A stretch of 10,220 bases of DNA from Syntrophomonadaceae bacterium (GCA_003562605.1 PWUG01000150.1:1-10220), one strand, 5' to 3'; positions 1-6,843 are shown, numbered from the stretch's first letter. The notes: generated by a model from the sequence alone, not told the origin. A program made the numbers and translations.

Positions 1-766
1 TATCTAAGATATTGTGCTGGAAGACTTTTTTCAGTTTTGCTATTTTCCCCCGTCGCAGGTAATCGAAATAGACAGCCGGTATTTCGGCGCCCGGGATATC
101 ATCAAATCGCTGCAAGCCGAGTAATGCTTCTTCCAGGGAACGCAGTGAGCGCGATGGCAGGCGCTTTTTCCAGAGAATTCTTGCACACTGCAGCAGATCA
201 AGGTGCTGCAACGGTTCGGAATGCCTGAGGCCAGACAGCACCTGGCGGGTCTGGATCAGCGGCAAATCGAACAGTTTGCCGTTAAAAGTAACCATGGTCG
301 GAAAGCCTGCAGCCGTTTCGGCAAAATGACTTAAGACCGCCCTTTCTTCGGCAGGGCGTCGTAGAAAATACTGGCGCAGCAGGAAATGATTATCTGTGAA
401 CCAGCCAAGGCCGATCAAAAAGGCCCATGTGCCGGTGCCTCCTGACAGTCCGGTGGTTTCGATGTCAAGAAAAAGAGATCTTTGCGGGTTAAAGCTGTTC
501 AGACCGCTGTCCCGGGCTGGTAGTGCCAATTCAGGCCCATGACAGGATAAAATGCCTGAGAGTGTACTGCTTCCGTGTTTGTGACCAAGGGGAAAAATTA
601 GTTCGCGGAGGTAACAGCGTCCGAAAGCGGTTTCCTCTTCCCGGCCTTCTCCGGGGAAAAGGTTAATGCTTTTACCTGCCTGCAGGTTTTCCGCAAATTG
701 TCGCCCTGTTTTGACTTCGCCTGTGCGGCGCAGTTCGGCCAGGCGTGATTGAAGGTTACGCTTCAC
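1..766 (-). CDS. yprB: YprB/MrfB-like DEDDh exonuclease, 3' end cut by window
   Basis: The first 255 residues are visible, starting MKRNLQSRLAELRR; the C-terminus lies beyond position 1. An RNase H-like DEDDh nuclease core is clear: motif I LFLDIETTGLSGG (Asp101, Glu103), motif II TFNGKLFDLPLI (Asn162, Asp167) and the start of motif III HNILD (His251, Asp255) at the window edge. Bacillus subtilis YprB (MrfB) has this domain followed by a TPR-like C-terminus of which nothing is visible here. In B. subtilis MrfA and MrfB act together to remove mitomycin C adducts from DNA independently of UvrABC; the same job here is inferred from family and gene order. The start is GTG at 764-766, overlapping the yprA stop in GTGA (4 bases), with an excellent Shine-Dalgarno at 771-780. 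Translational coupling to yprA is likely. The reading frame is open from the start to the window edge. Confidence 0.93.
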   Translation of the reverse strand, partial: MKRNLQSRLAELRRTGEVKTGRQFAENLQAGKSINLFPGEGREEETAFGRCYLRELIFPLGHKHGSSTLSGILSCHGPELALPARDSGLNSFNPQRSLFLDIETTGLSGGTGTWAFLIGLGWFTDNHFLLRQYFLRRPAEERAVLSHFAETAAGFPTMVTFNGKLFDLPLIQTRQVLSGLRHSEPLQHLDLLQCARILWKKRLPSRSLRSLEEALLGLQRFDDIPGAEIPAVYFDYLRRGKIAKLKKVFQHNILD

Positions 767-3024
767 TGCAGGATCACCTCGAGCAGTTGTAGGGTCGGAT
801 GTTTTCCCGGATCGCTGTTATGGTAAAGCGGTCCGATACAGGAGGGGCAGCCTTCTGTGCAGTGGCAGTCAGCAATTACCTTACGGGCGGCCTTCATGAT
901 ATCGCGGTAGATGCTGTAGATTTCCTGACTGTAGCCGACTCCTCCGGGGAAATTGTCGTATATGAAAAGTGTAGGCAGTTCGGTGAAAGGAGCTCTGACC
1001 TGGCTCACCGCGCGCAGATCGCGTGGATCTCCCATCAGGAAGAGCGAAGCAACCTGGGGTACCAGGTTGGCCAGGCCGATCAAGCCTGATTGTACAGCCG
1101 CAGGGGACATCCCACCCAGTGAATCAGGAGGAAACGAAATCCAGAAAGCACTGGTATGCATTTCTGTTTCAGGGAGTTCGACCGGGCCGGAACCCAGGTT
1201 TTCATGAGTGTTAAAACGAATCTTTTTAAACATCGATACAAGAGCATTGATCCGTACATCTCCCCAGGAACGGTTCACTGCTCCAGTTTCCTGTTCGATA
1301 GTATCAAGCACTTTGAGGTCGACTGAGAGGTTGGCATCAGTAAAATAATTTACATCCACCTGGCGTACATATGCCTTCTTTTCTTCAAAGTCGAATTTTT
1401 CCACCTGGAACTGGTTCCCTCCATGCATATAGATCGCTTCTTCGTGGACAAGCATCGGTGCGCTGAAGCGGTCGACCTCGCCGATCACGCATGGAGAGGG
1501 GCCGGTAATATCGATTATAACTACATTTTCCCTGGTTGCGCTGCGCAGGCTGATTTCTTCAGCCGGATAGGTGTCTTCCATCCAGTGATAACGGTTGTCG
1601 CTCAGATAGAGGACGTTTTCTTCCTCGAGAAACTGTAGTATTTCAGTGATTTCGCCTTTGCCAAAACTTTCCTGCCGGTCAAAGGGCAGCTCGAAGGAAG
1701 CACAGCGGACGTGATTAGTTAATATGATCATATTATCGGGATCTGCTAAAGCACGCTCCGGTGTCCTTCCGAAAAAATAGTCGGGGTTGTTAACGATATA
1801 CTGGTTTAAAGGTTCACTGTTGGCAATCAACATGGCCATAGAAATGCCACTGCGCCGGCCCGAACGGCCGGCCTGCTGCCAGGTGCTGGCGATACTGCCG
1901 GGGTAACCGGTCATGATACAGGCGTCAAGGGCTCCGATATCAATACCCAGTTCCAGGGCGTTGGTGCTGACCACTCCTTTGATCAGGCCTTTACGCAGCC
2001 CTTGCTCAATGGCACGTCTTTCACGGGGAAGGTAACCGCCGCGATACCCCCTGATACTGCTGTCTTCTCCGGGTTTTGTTTTCAATGCCTGGCGTAAGTA
2101 AGTTAGCAGTACTTCTACTCCCAGGCGGCTGCGAGTGAAAACTATTGTTTGGACTCCTTTCCGAATCAGCCCGGTGGCAACTTGCCGGGCCTCTAACAGT
2201 GAACTGCGCCGCAAGCCCAGTTCAAGATTGACCATCGGCGGGTTAAAAAGGATGAAGTGTTTTTCCGCCTGTGGGGCACCGTTTTCGTTAATAACCATAA
2301 GCGGTTCTTCAATCAACATACCGGCCAATTCACCGGGGTTGGCGATCGTTGCTGAACAGAGAATAAAGCAGGGATTAGAACCGTAAAAAGCGCATATCCT
2401 TTTGAGGCGGCGAATAACGTTGGCGACGTGGCTGCCGAAAACACCGCGGTATTGGTGCATTTCATCAATGACGATGAATTTAAGGTTTTGAAATAACTGT
2501 ACCCACTTGGTGTGATGGGGCAGAATGGCCGAATGGAGCATATCGGGGTTGGTAACTACGATATGGCCGCTGCGGCGGATGCCCTGGCGCAGCCCTGGTT
2601 CGGTATCGCCATCGTAAGTGTGGCAATTCAGGACTGTATCGATCCCGGCAGTCAATTCGCGCAGTTCGGCAACCTGGTCCTGGGAAAGGGCTTTCGTCGG
2701 GAAAAGATAGAGGGCACGGCTGGAGGGTTCTTTGATCACGGCGCTGACGACAGGAAGGTTATAGCAGAGCGTTTTACCCGAAGCGGGTGGAGTCACCACT
2801 ACTGTATGGTTGCCCTGTTCCACGGAATCAAGTGCCGCTGCCTGGTGGCTGTAGAGTTTTTCAATACCGCGCCTTCGAAGGGCTTCACCAAGTTGGGGGT
2901 CCAGGTACTCGGGTAAATCGCGATAGAGGCCTTTTGATTCCGGTACAACTTCCCACCTGGTGACATTGTTCATGAACGCGGGATCTTCTTTCCATTGCTG
3001 CAGTATTTCAGTAAGTTTGGACAT
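763..3024 (-). CDS. yprA: YprA/MrfA-like DEAD/DEAH-box DNA helicase with C-terminal zinc-type DUF1998 region
   Basis: This 753-residue superfamily 2 helicase carries all the core motifs: I PPASGKT (79-85), Ia LFPTKALSQDQ (about 107-117), II DEMH (187-190), III SAT (224-226), IV IVFTRSR (294-300), V NALELGID (355-362) and VI QQAGRSGRRSG (383-393). The C-terminus has a four-cysteine cluster, DCHCTEGCPSCIGP (Cys720, 722, 726, 729), typical of the DUF1998 metal-binding region of MrfA/YprA. Length agrees with the family. MrfA is a 3'-5' DNA helicase that works with the MrfB nuclease in repair of mitomycin C lesions; this role is inferred here from family and from the adjacent yprB. The ATG at 3022-3024 has an AAGGCGG ribosome binding site (3033-3039) eight bases upstream, and an in-frame stop just upstream excludes a longer start at the preceding ATG. 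It leads a two-gene operon divergent from the 3233 gene. Motif II has Met where Leu is common, a conservative change. Confidence 0.95.
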   Translation of the reverse strand: MSKLTEILQQWKEDPAFMNNVTRWEVVPESKGLYRDLPEYLDPQLGEALRRRGIEKLYSHQAAALDSVEQGNHTVVVTPPASGKTLCYNLPVVSAVIKEPSSRALYLFPTKALSQDQVAELRELTAGIDTVLNCHTYDGDTEPGLRQGIRRSGHIVVTNPDMLHSAILPHHTKWVQLFQNLKFIVIDEMHQYRGVFGSHVANVIRRLKRICAFYGSNPCFILCSATIANPGELAGMLIEEPLMVINENGAPQAEKHFILFNPPMVNLELGLRRSSLLEARQVATGLIRKGVQTIVFTRSRLGVEVLLTYLRQALKTKPGEDSSIRGYRGGYLPRERRAIEQGLRKGLIKGVVSTNALELGIDIGALDACIMTGYPGSIASTWQQAGRSGRRSGISMAMLIANSEPLNQYIVNNPDYFFGRTPERALADPDNMIILTNHVRCASFELPFDRQESFGKGEITEILQFLEEENVLYLSDNRYHWMEDTYPAEEISLRSATRENVVIIDITGPSPCVIGEVDRFSAPMLVHEEAIYMHGGNQFQVEKFDFEEKKAYVRQVDVNYFTDANLSVDLKVLDTIEQETGAVNRSWGDVRINALVSMFKKIRFNTHENLGSGPVELPETEMHTSAFWISFPPDSLGGMSPAAVQSGLIGLANLVPQVASLFLMGDPRDLRAVSQVRAPFTELPTLFIYDNFPGGVGYSQEIYSIYRDIMKAARKVIADCHCTEGCPSCIGPLYHNSDPGKHPTLQLLEVILQ
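771..780 (-). promoter_or_regulatory. Ribosome binding site that sets the yprB GTG start
   Basis: On the minus strand this reads GAGGTGATCC, a continuous match to the complement of the usual 16S rRNA 3' end (AGAAAGGAGGTGATCC). It lies inside the last codons of yprA. Eight bases separate the GAGGTG core from the GTG codon. This spacing and strength support the GTG at 764-766 as the yprB start. Confidence 0.85.
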
Positions 3025-3152
3025 TTATTAAACCGCCTTAAACATAAGTTTGCCATACCTTAAGTATATTCGTCATCAATATTTATTATCCTACCTGGCA
3101 CCCAAAAGCTTTTTAGCAGCAGAGGATTTAACGGGCTGTTGGCGAATAACAA

Positions 3153-3169
3153 TATCATACCATACGATA
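3153..3169. repeat. Imperfect 17-base dyad, possible operator
   Basis: The sequence TATCATACCATACGATA is partly self-complementary, of the form TATC-n-TA-nnn-TA-n-GATA. Six positions on each side are symmetric about the centre. It lies about 64 bases upstream of the TTG start of the winged-helix/ferredoxin gene and overlaps a weak candidate -10 (TACGAT, 3164-3169). An operator is plausible, but short AT-rich dyads arise often by chance. Confidence 0.3.
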
Positions 3170-3218
3170 GGTTTTGCAGAAGCAGGGCTTAATTCTATCG
3201 CCGGTTTATAAGAATCGC

Positions 3219-3226
3219 AAGGAGGT
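3219..3226 (+). promoter_or_regulatory. Ribosome binding site that sets the TTG start of the 3233 gene
   Basis: AAGGAGGT is a full consensus Shine-Dalgarno six bases before TTG at 3233-3235. The next in-frame ATG codons lie far inside the conserved N-terminal region, so the TTG start is well supported. Confidence 0.88.
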
Positions 3227-3232
3227 TTAACA

Positions 3233-4330
3233 TTGGGACATTTGGCTGGTGGCAAAGATGAGGCCTACGAGGCCCTTGCTGAACGACTGACCCGTTTCCC
3301 TGTCGGGGTTGTTGTTAATGAAACCTTAATGGAGATACTGAAGCTGCTATATACGGAAAGTGAAGCTGCCTTGGGCAGCAAATTTCCGATTAAGCCGCGG
3401 CCCCTGGCCGAGATTGCTGAATTGATTGGAATACCTGAAGATAAAACCACCTCTGTTCTAAATGATATGGCCGATAAAGGCCTGGTCACAGATATCCCAC
3501 GTAAGGGGACAACCTATTATATGCTTAACCCCATAGTTGTGGGATTTTTCGAATTCACCCTCATGCGCAACGATAGGGCAAACCTTCTAGAATTGTCGAC
3601 CCTTTTTGATCTATATTTACGCGATAAATCGGTTGCCGAAGAGGTCTTCGGTTCAGATACTAAAATGTTCCGCGCTCTCGTTTACGAGCGCTACATTCCC
3701 GAGCTGGTCCAGACAGAGGTGCTTGACTATGAGAAAGCCGAAACGGTGATCAGGGAGTCCGGTGGCGGGGGGCTTTCTATCTGTGCCTGCCGCCACAAAA
3801 ACTATCATCTTGGCAAATCTTGCCGGTACCCGATGGAGGATATCTGCACCTCTCTGGGCCGACCGTCCGAGTGGTTACTGCGGCGGGGTTTAGCACGCAA
3901 AGCTTCTGTTGACGATCTTCTGAAAAACCTGGAGCGCAGCTATAAACTGGGCCTGGTTCTCACCTGTGACAACGTCATCAATGAACCGGCTTATATCTGC
4001 CACTGCTGTGGCTGCTGTTGCGGGGTGTTGAAGTCCATCAAGGATCATCAGGTTCATTCGGTTCAGCCGAGCAGCTTCATTCCGCAAATTGATCCCGATT
4101 CCTGCCTTAAATGTGATGCCTGCGTCGATGCCTGTCACATTAATGCGCTGAAGGCCAGAGAAGCGGCGGAGCCCATACTCGATCATGAAACCTGCATCGG
4201 CTGCGGCGTTTGTGCTTCGGTTTGCCCCAGTGAGGCATTACAGATGGTCCGCCAGGGTAGCATTTATACCCCACCAGAGAATAAATTAAGCCAGCTAATT
4301 AATATTGCGGTAGAGCGGAATCGTTTATAA
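3233..4330 (+). CDS. Winged-helix-like / cysteine-rich / 2x[4Fe-4S] ferredoxin-domain protein
   Basis: The product has 365 residues and 19 cysteines, with no signal peptide or membrane segment, so it should be cytoplasmic. Residues about 24-100 look like a winged helix: helices around LAEIAELIGIPEDK and TTSVLNDMADKGLV, then a short wing ending in TTYYMLNP. Residues 184-263 form a cysteine domain: CAC (184, 186), Cys197, Cys205, Cys245 and the dense CHCCGCCC run (256-263). Residues 291-331 hold two classic [4Fe-4S] motifs, CLKCDACVDAC and CIGCGVCASVC, each followed by a short downstream stretch as in bacterial 2x[4Fe-4S] ferredoxins. The CxCR...C..P...C plus CxCCxCCC arrangement recurs in anaerobe ferredoxin-like proteins whose function I cannot name. 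It could be an electron carrier, a redox-sensing regulator, or both; this is inference. It lies 121 bases upstream of kdd on the same strand. The domain assignment is firm for the ferredoxin part and moderate for the winged helix. Confidence 0.9.
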   Translation: MGHLAGGKDEAYEALAERLTRFPVGVVVNETLMEILKLLYTESEAALGSKFPIKPRPLAEIAELIGIPEDKTTSVLNDMADKGLVTDIPRKGTTYYMLNPIVVGFFEFTLMRNDRANLLELSTLFDLYLRDKSVAEEVFGSDTKMFRALVYERYIPELVQTEVLDYEKAETVIRESGGGGLSICACRHKNYHLGKSCRYPMEDICTSLGRPSEWLLRRGLARKASVDDLLKNLERSYKLGLVLTCDNVINEPAYICHCCGCCCGVLKSIKDHQVHSVQPSSFIPQIDPDSCLKCDACVDACHINALKAREAAEPILDHETCIGCGVCASVCPSEALQMVRQGSIYTPPENKLSQLINIAVERNRL

Positions 4331-4376
4331 GGACAAAAGTCAGGATTCAGTTCATAATTCCGGGGCAAGATAATAG

Positions 4377-4410
4377 GAAATATCTTTAAAAAGTAAATAG
4401 AAAGATTTTC
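4377..4410. repeat. AT-rich inverted repeat upstream of kdd
   Basis: The arms GAAATATCTTT (4377-4387) and AAAGATTTTC (4401-4410) pair over 10 base pairs with one bulged T (4381), around a 13-base loop. It lies in the 121-base gap between the ferredoxin-like gene and kdd, about 28 bases before the kdd Shine-Dalgarno. It has no GC-rich stem or directly following T-run, so it is not a standard terminator. It could be an operator or a weak leader hairpin. A weak GATAAT (4369-4374) with TTCAGT (4346-4351) at 17 bases lies just upstream and might be a kdd promoter. Confidence 0.35.
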
Positions 4411-4451
4411 GAATGCGGGGTTAGCTAATTTTTTACTGGAGGTATGCTTGG

Positions 4452-5489
4452 ATGCGTAAAGGCGATCCGTATGGAACCCACCGGGTAATTGAACCAAAAG
4501 GGCTGCTCCCCCAGCCGGCCTGGAAAATTGACAACGACATGGACATCTATGATAACGAAGTGCTGATCGATGTAGAAATATTGAATATCGATTCGGCCAG
4601 CTTCACCCAGATTGAAATAGAAGCAGGTGGTGACGAATCCCGCATCGCCGGGATCATGACCGGTATAGTAAAGGAGAGAGGTAAACACCACAACCCGGTA
4701 ACCGGCTCTGGCGGAATGTTGATCGGTAAAGTGGAGAAAATAGGCCCTGCTCTTGAGGGTAAAAGCGAATTGAAGGTGGGCCAGAGATTGGCGACGCTGG
4801 TTTCTTTATCCCTCACTCCACTGCGGATCGATGCTATAAAAAAAATCCATAAAGAAATTGACCAGGTTGAGATCGAGGGCAAAGCGATTCTTTTTGAGAG
4901 CGGCATTTATGCTGTTCTACCGGACGATATGCCGCAGACCCTTGCCCTGGCTGTTCTCGATGTTGCCGGAGCAGCAGCTCAAACGGCAAAACTGGTTAGG
5001 CCGGGAGACAAAGTTGTTATCATCGGGGCCGGGGGCAAGTCAGGTTTGCTCTGTCTTCATGAAGCGAAGAAACGGTGTGGAGTAACGGGCCAGGTTATCG
5101 GTATTGCCCCGCGTGAAGCCAGTAAAAAGCGAGCTGAATCGACCGGCCTATGTGACACAGTCCTGATGGCTGATGCTGCCGATGCCCTTGATGTTATGAG
5201 AAAAGTTGAGGAGGCTAGCGGCGGGGAAATGGCTAATGTAACGATCAACTGCGTAAATATCCCCAATACCGAACTTTCTTCTATTTTAGCCACCCGTGAT
5301 GGCGGCCTGGTCTACTTTTTCAGTATGGCTACCAGCTTTACAGCTGCAGCCTTGGGGGCCGAAGGTGTGGGCAAGGATGTAAATATGATCATCGGCAACG
5401 GCTATACCCGTGATCATGCAGCTATATCGTTGAATATCATGCGTGAAAATCCTGTACTGCGTAAAATATTTGAAGAGTTATATACCTGA
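4452..5489 (+). CDS. kdd: L-erythro-3,5-diaminohexanoate dehydrogenase
   Basis: This 345-residue cytoplasmic enzyme oxidatively deaminates 3,5-diaminohexanoate to 3-keto-5-aminohexanoate with NAD(P)+ (EC 1.4.1.11), the middle step of lysine fermentation through beta-lysine. Recognisable family stretches are YGTHRVIEPKG (7-17), NIDSASFTQIE (45-55), NPVTGSGGMLIG (81-92), SLSLTPLRID (118-127), FESGIYAVLP (148-157), INCVNIPNTE (about 264-273), YFFSMATSF and the C-terminal IIGNGYTRDHAA. The nucleotide-binding loop of the MDR-type Rossmann fold is IIGAGGKSG (190-198). The catalytic zinc Cys/His set of classical zinc alcohol dehydrogenases is not visible, which fits the Kdd family. The ATG at 4452 has GGAGGT (4438-4443) eight bases upstream; an ATG at 4444 abuts the Shine-Dalgarno and is in another frame. 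It is the first of three collinear lysine-pathway genes. Confidence 0.95.
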   Translation: MRKGDPYGTHRVIEPKGLLPQPAWKIDNDMDIYDNEVLIDVEILNIDSASFTQIEIEAGGDESRIAGIMTGIVKERGKHHNPVTGSGGMLIGKVEKIGPALEGKSELKVGQRLATLVSLSLTPLRIDAIKKIHKEIDQVEIEGKAILFESGIYAVLPDDMPQTLALAVLDVAGAAAQTAKLVRPGDKVVIIGAGGKSGLLCLHEAKKRCGVTGQVIGIAPREASKKRAESTGLCDTVLMADAADALDVMRKVEEASGGEMANVTINCVNIPNTELSSILATRDGGLVYFFSMATSFTAAALGAEGVGKDVNMIIGNGYTRDHAAISLNIMRENPVLRKIFEELYT

Positions 5490-5494
5490 TTTCC

Positions 5495-5511
5495 GGCAGG
5501 GTAAACCTGCC
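5495..5511 (+). other. Small GC-rich hairpin between kdd and kal
   Basis: GGCAGG-GTAAA-CCTGCC is a perfect 6-base-pair stem with a 5-base loop, starting five bases after the kdd stop and ending just before the kal ribosome binding site. No T-run follows, so it is not an intrinsic terminator. It may stabilise or mark processing of the kdd transcript, or modulate kal translation. Confidence 0.5.
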
Positions 5512-5515
5512 TGGT

Positions 5516-5526
5516 AGAAAGGTGAT
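5516..5526 (+). promoter_or_regulatory. Ribosome binding site that sets the kal ATG start
   Basis: AGAAAGGTGAT contains long matches to the anti-Shine-Dalgarno complement (AGAAAGG and AGGTGAT). The in-frame GTG at 5522-5524 lies inside this element and so is an unlikely start; ATG at 5531 follows it at a short but workable distance. Confidence 0.65.
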
Positions 5527-5530
5527 TACA

Positions 5531-5959
5531 ATGGATAGCGTAATGCTAAGAGTGCGAATTAGTGAATCTGATGTTCATTACGGTGGCGGGCTGGTCGATG
5601 GAGCCCACGTTGTTAAATTTTTCGGTGACGTGGCCACCGAACTGCTAATTCGCCATGATGGCGATGAAGGTCTTTTTGTTGCCTATGATCTAATCGAATT
5701 TAAAGGGCCGGTCTATGCCGGCGATTATCTTGAAATACGTGGCTGGATTGACCGGATTGGGAAAACATCCAGGCACATGCAGTTTGAAGCTTACAAGGTG
5801 ATTACTAATGCGGGAATTGAAGGTTGTCCGTCAGCCTGCGATGTTTTGCCAGAGCCTGTGCTGGTGACGCGGGCAAGTGGGACATGCGTTGTTCCCCTGC
5901 ATTTGCAGAGGTGTGGGCAGGACTCTGATTCAGCTGAACCGGGAGGAGTGGAGAAATGA
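5531..5959 (+). CDS. kal: 3-aminobutyryl-CoA ammonia lyase (hotdog fold)
   Basis: This 142-residue product matches the single-domain hotdog enzyme that eliminates ammonia from L-3-aminobutyryl-CoA to give crotonyl-CoA (EC 4.3.1.14). Family stretches are VRISESDVHYGGGLVDGA near the N-terminus, FFGDVATELLIRHDGDEGLF, FKGPVYAGDYLEIRGWI and RASGTCVVP near the end. The tail after CVVP (LHLQRCGQDSDSAEPGGVEK) is extra and polar and looks less conserved. I prefer ATG at 5531 over the GTG at 5522 because that GTG sits inside the Shine-Dalgarno; an ATG at 5543 is also possible. The stop overlaps the kce start in ATGA (4 bases), so the two are probably translationally coupled. Its substrate is the direct product of kce. 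Confidence 0.93.
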   Translation: MDSVMLRVRISESDVHYGGGLVDGAHVVKFFGDVATELLIRHDGDEGLFVAYDLIEFKGPVYAGDYLEIRGWIDRIGKTSRHMQFEAYKVITNAGIEGCPSACDVLPEPVLVTRASGTCVVPLHLQRCGQDSDSAEPGGVEK

Positions 5960-6771
5960 ATAAACTGATTATCACTGCTGCCCTGACCGGCGCTGAAGTG
6001 ACCAGGGATAATAACCCCAACCTGCCGATAACCCCTGTGGAAATTGCCAAAGCAGCTTACCAGTGTTACCAGGCCGGAGCCTCTATTGTGCACCTGCATG
6101 TTCGCAATGAAGACGAAACACCCACGCAGGCTGGGGAAATATATAAGAAGACCATAGGTTTAATCAAGGCTAAGTGTAATCTGATCATTCAGGTCTCGAC
6201 CGGAGGTGCTGTTGGAATGACCGCCCACGAAAGACTGCAGCCGGTCTACCTGAAACCGGAGATGGCCACACTGTCAACAGGCTCGGTTAACTTCGGCGAC
6301 GATGTATTTATGAATCCCCCTTCCTACCTGGAGGAGTTTGCAAAAGTAATGCGGGAACAGGGTGTTAAACCTGAAATTGAAGCATTCGATGTTGGCATGA
6401 TCAATAATGCCCTGCAGCTGGTTAAAAAAGGTTTTATTTCCGAGCCGCTGCACTTCGATTTTGTTATGGGTGTTCCCGGGGGTATACCCGGTACATTAAA
6501 AAATCTGTTGCACATGGTAGAGAGTATACCTCCTGGCAGTACCTGGACCGTTGCCGGTATGGGGCGGACTGAATTGCCCCTTGGCACAGCCGCGATTATC
6601 ATGGGGGGCCATGTGCGGGTCGGTTTCGAGGACAATATCTACTATGAAAAAGGTTTGCTCGCCGAGAGCAACGCCCAGCTGGTTGAACGAATCGTCCGGG
6701 TTGCTCAAATTCACAGCCGCCCGGTCGCATCGCCTGACGAAGCGCGAAATATATTGGGCCTGGTGCAATAA
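5956..6771 (+). CDS. kce: 3-keto-5-aminohexanoate cleavage enzyme (BKACE/DUF849 family)
   Basis: This 271-residue metal-dependent enzyme condenses 3-keto-5-aminohexanoate with acetyl-CoA and splits it to acetoacetate and L-3-aminobutyryl-CoA (EC 2.3.1.247). BKACE landmarks are the N-terminal LIITAALTGAEVTR (Glu14 is in the position of a substrate-binding residue), the zinc-binding HLHVR (His46, His48), IIQVSTGGAVGMT (77-89), ATLSTGSVNFGD, FDVGMI, FDFVMGVPGGIPGT, and GGHVRVGFEDN, where Glu225 probably is the third metal ligand. Length is normal. A strong GGAGGAG ribosome binding site lies inside the end of kal (about 5942-5948). Other BKACE members use different beta-keto acids, but the flanking kdd and kal make the lysine-pathway substrate very likely. 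It is the last gene of the plus-strand block and converges with the radical SAM gene 72 bases away. Confidence 0.95.
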   Translation: MNKLIITAALTGAEVTRDNNPNLPITPVEIAKAAYQCYQAGASIVHLHVRNEDETPTQAGEIYKKTIGLIKAKCNLIIQVSTGGAVGMTAHERLQPVYLKPEMATLSTGSVNFGDDVFMNPPSYLEEFAKVMREQGVKPEIEAFDVGMINNALQLVKKGFISEPLHFDFVMGVPGGIPGTLKNLLHMVESIPPGSTWTVAGMGRTELPLGTAAIIMGGHVRVGFEDNIYYEKGLLAESNAQLVERIVRVAQIHSRPVASPDEARNILGLVQ

Positions 6772-6843
6772 CTTTCCCTTGGATGATACGGGTGAAAGGG
6801 ACCTGCCCGGCTGCAGTCATCCGGTCTGCTGCTTCTGCAATAA

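Larger units (their letters stand above)
3025..3232. promoter_or_regulatory. Divergent intergenic region, presumed promoters for yprA (-) and the 3233 gene (+)
   Basis: This 208-base AT-rich gap separates two divergent genes, so promoters for both directions should lie here. I found no convincing sigma-A pair. On the minus strand a TATACT box (3063-3068) has no good -35 at 17 bases. On the plus strand TTGGCG (3139-3144) and TACGAT (3164-3169) have a long 19-base spacer, and TATAAG (3207-3212) lacks a -35. An imperfect dyad lies at 3153-3169 (listed separately). No tRNA, riboswitch or small ORF with a good ribosome binding site was seen. Confidence 0.5.

Noticed and set aside
2512..2916. A 134-codon plus-strand frame antisense to yprA.
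   Set aside because: It lies wholly opposite the conserved helicase motifs, has no recognisable protein features, and is best explained as a shadow of yprA codon use.
3025..3232. A lysine riboswitch or T-box upstream of the plus-strand block.
   Set aside because: No conserved riboswitch core, T-box sequence or terminator hairpin was recognised by eye here or in 4331-4451, and the latter is too short for a lysine riboswitch.
6781..6822. Possible terminator between the convergent genes kce and the radical SAM gene (GGATGA...TCATCC with an inner CGGG...CCCG).
   Set aside because: The two short stems are separated by an unequal internal loop, the apical loop is large, and no T-run follows on either strand. 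It is too weak to call.
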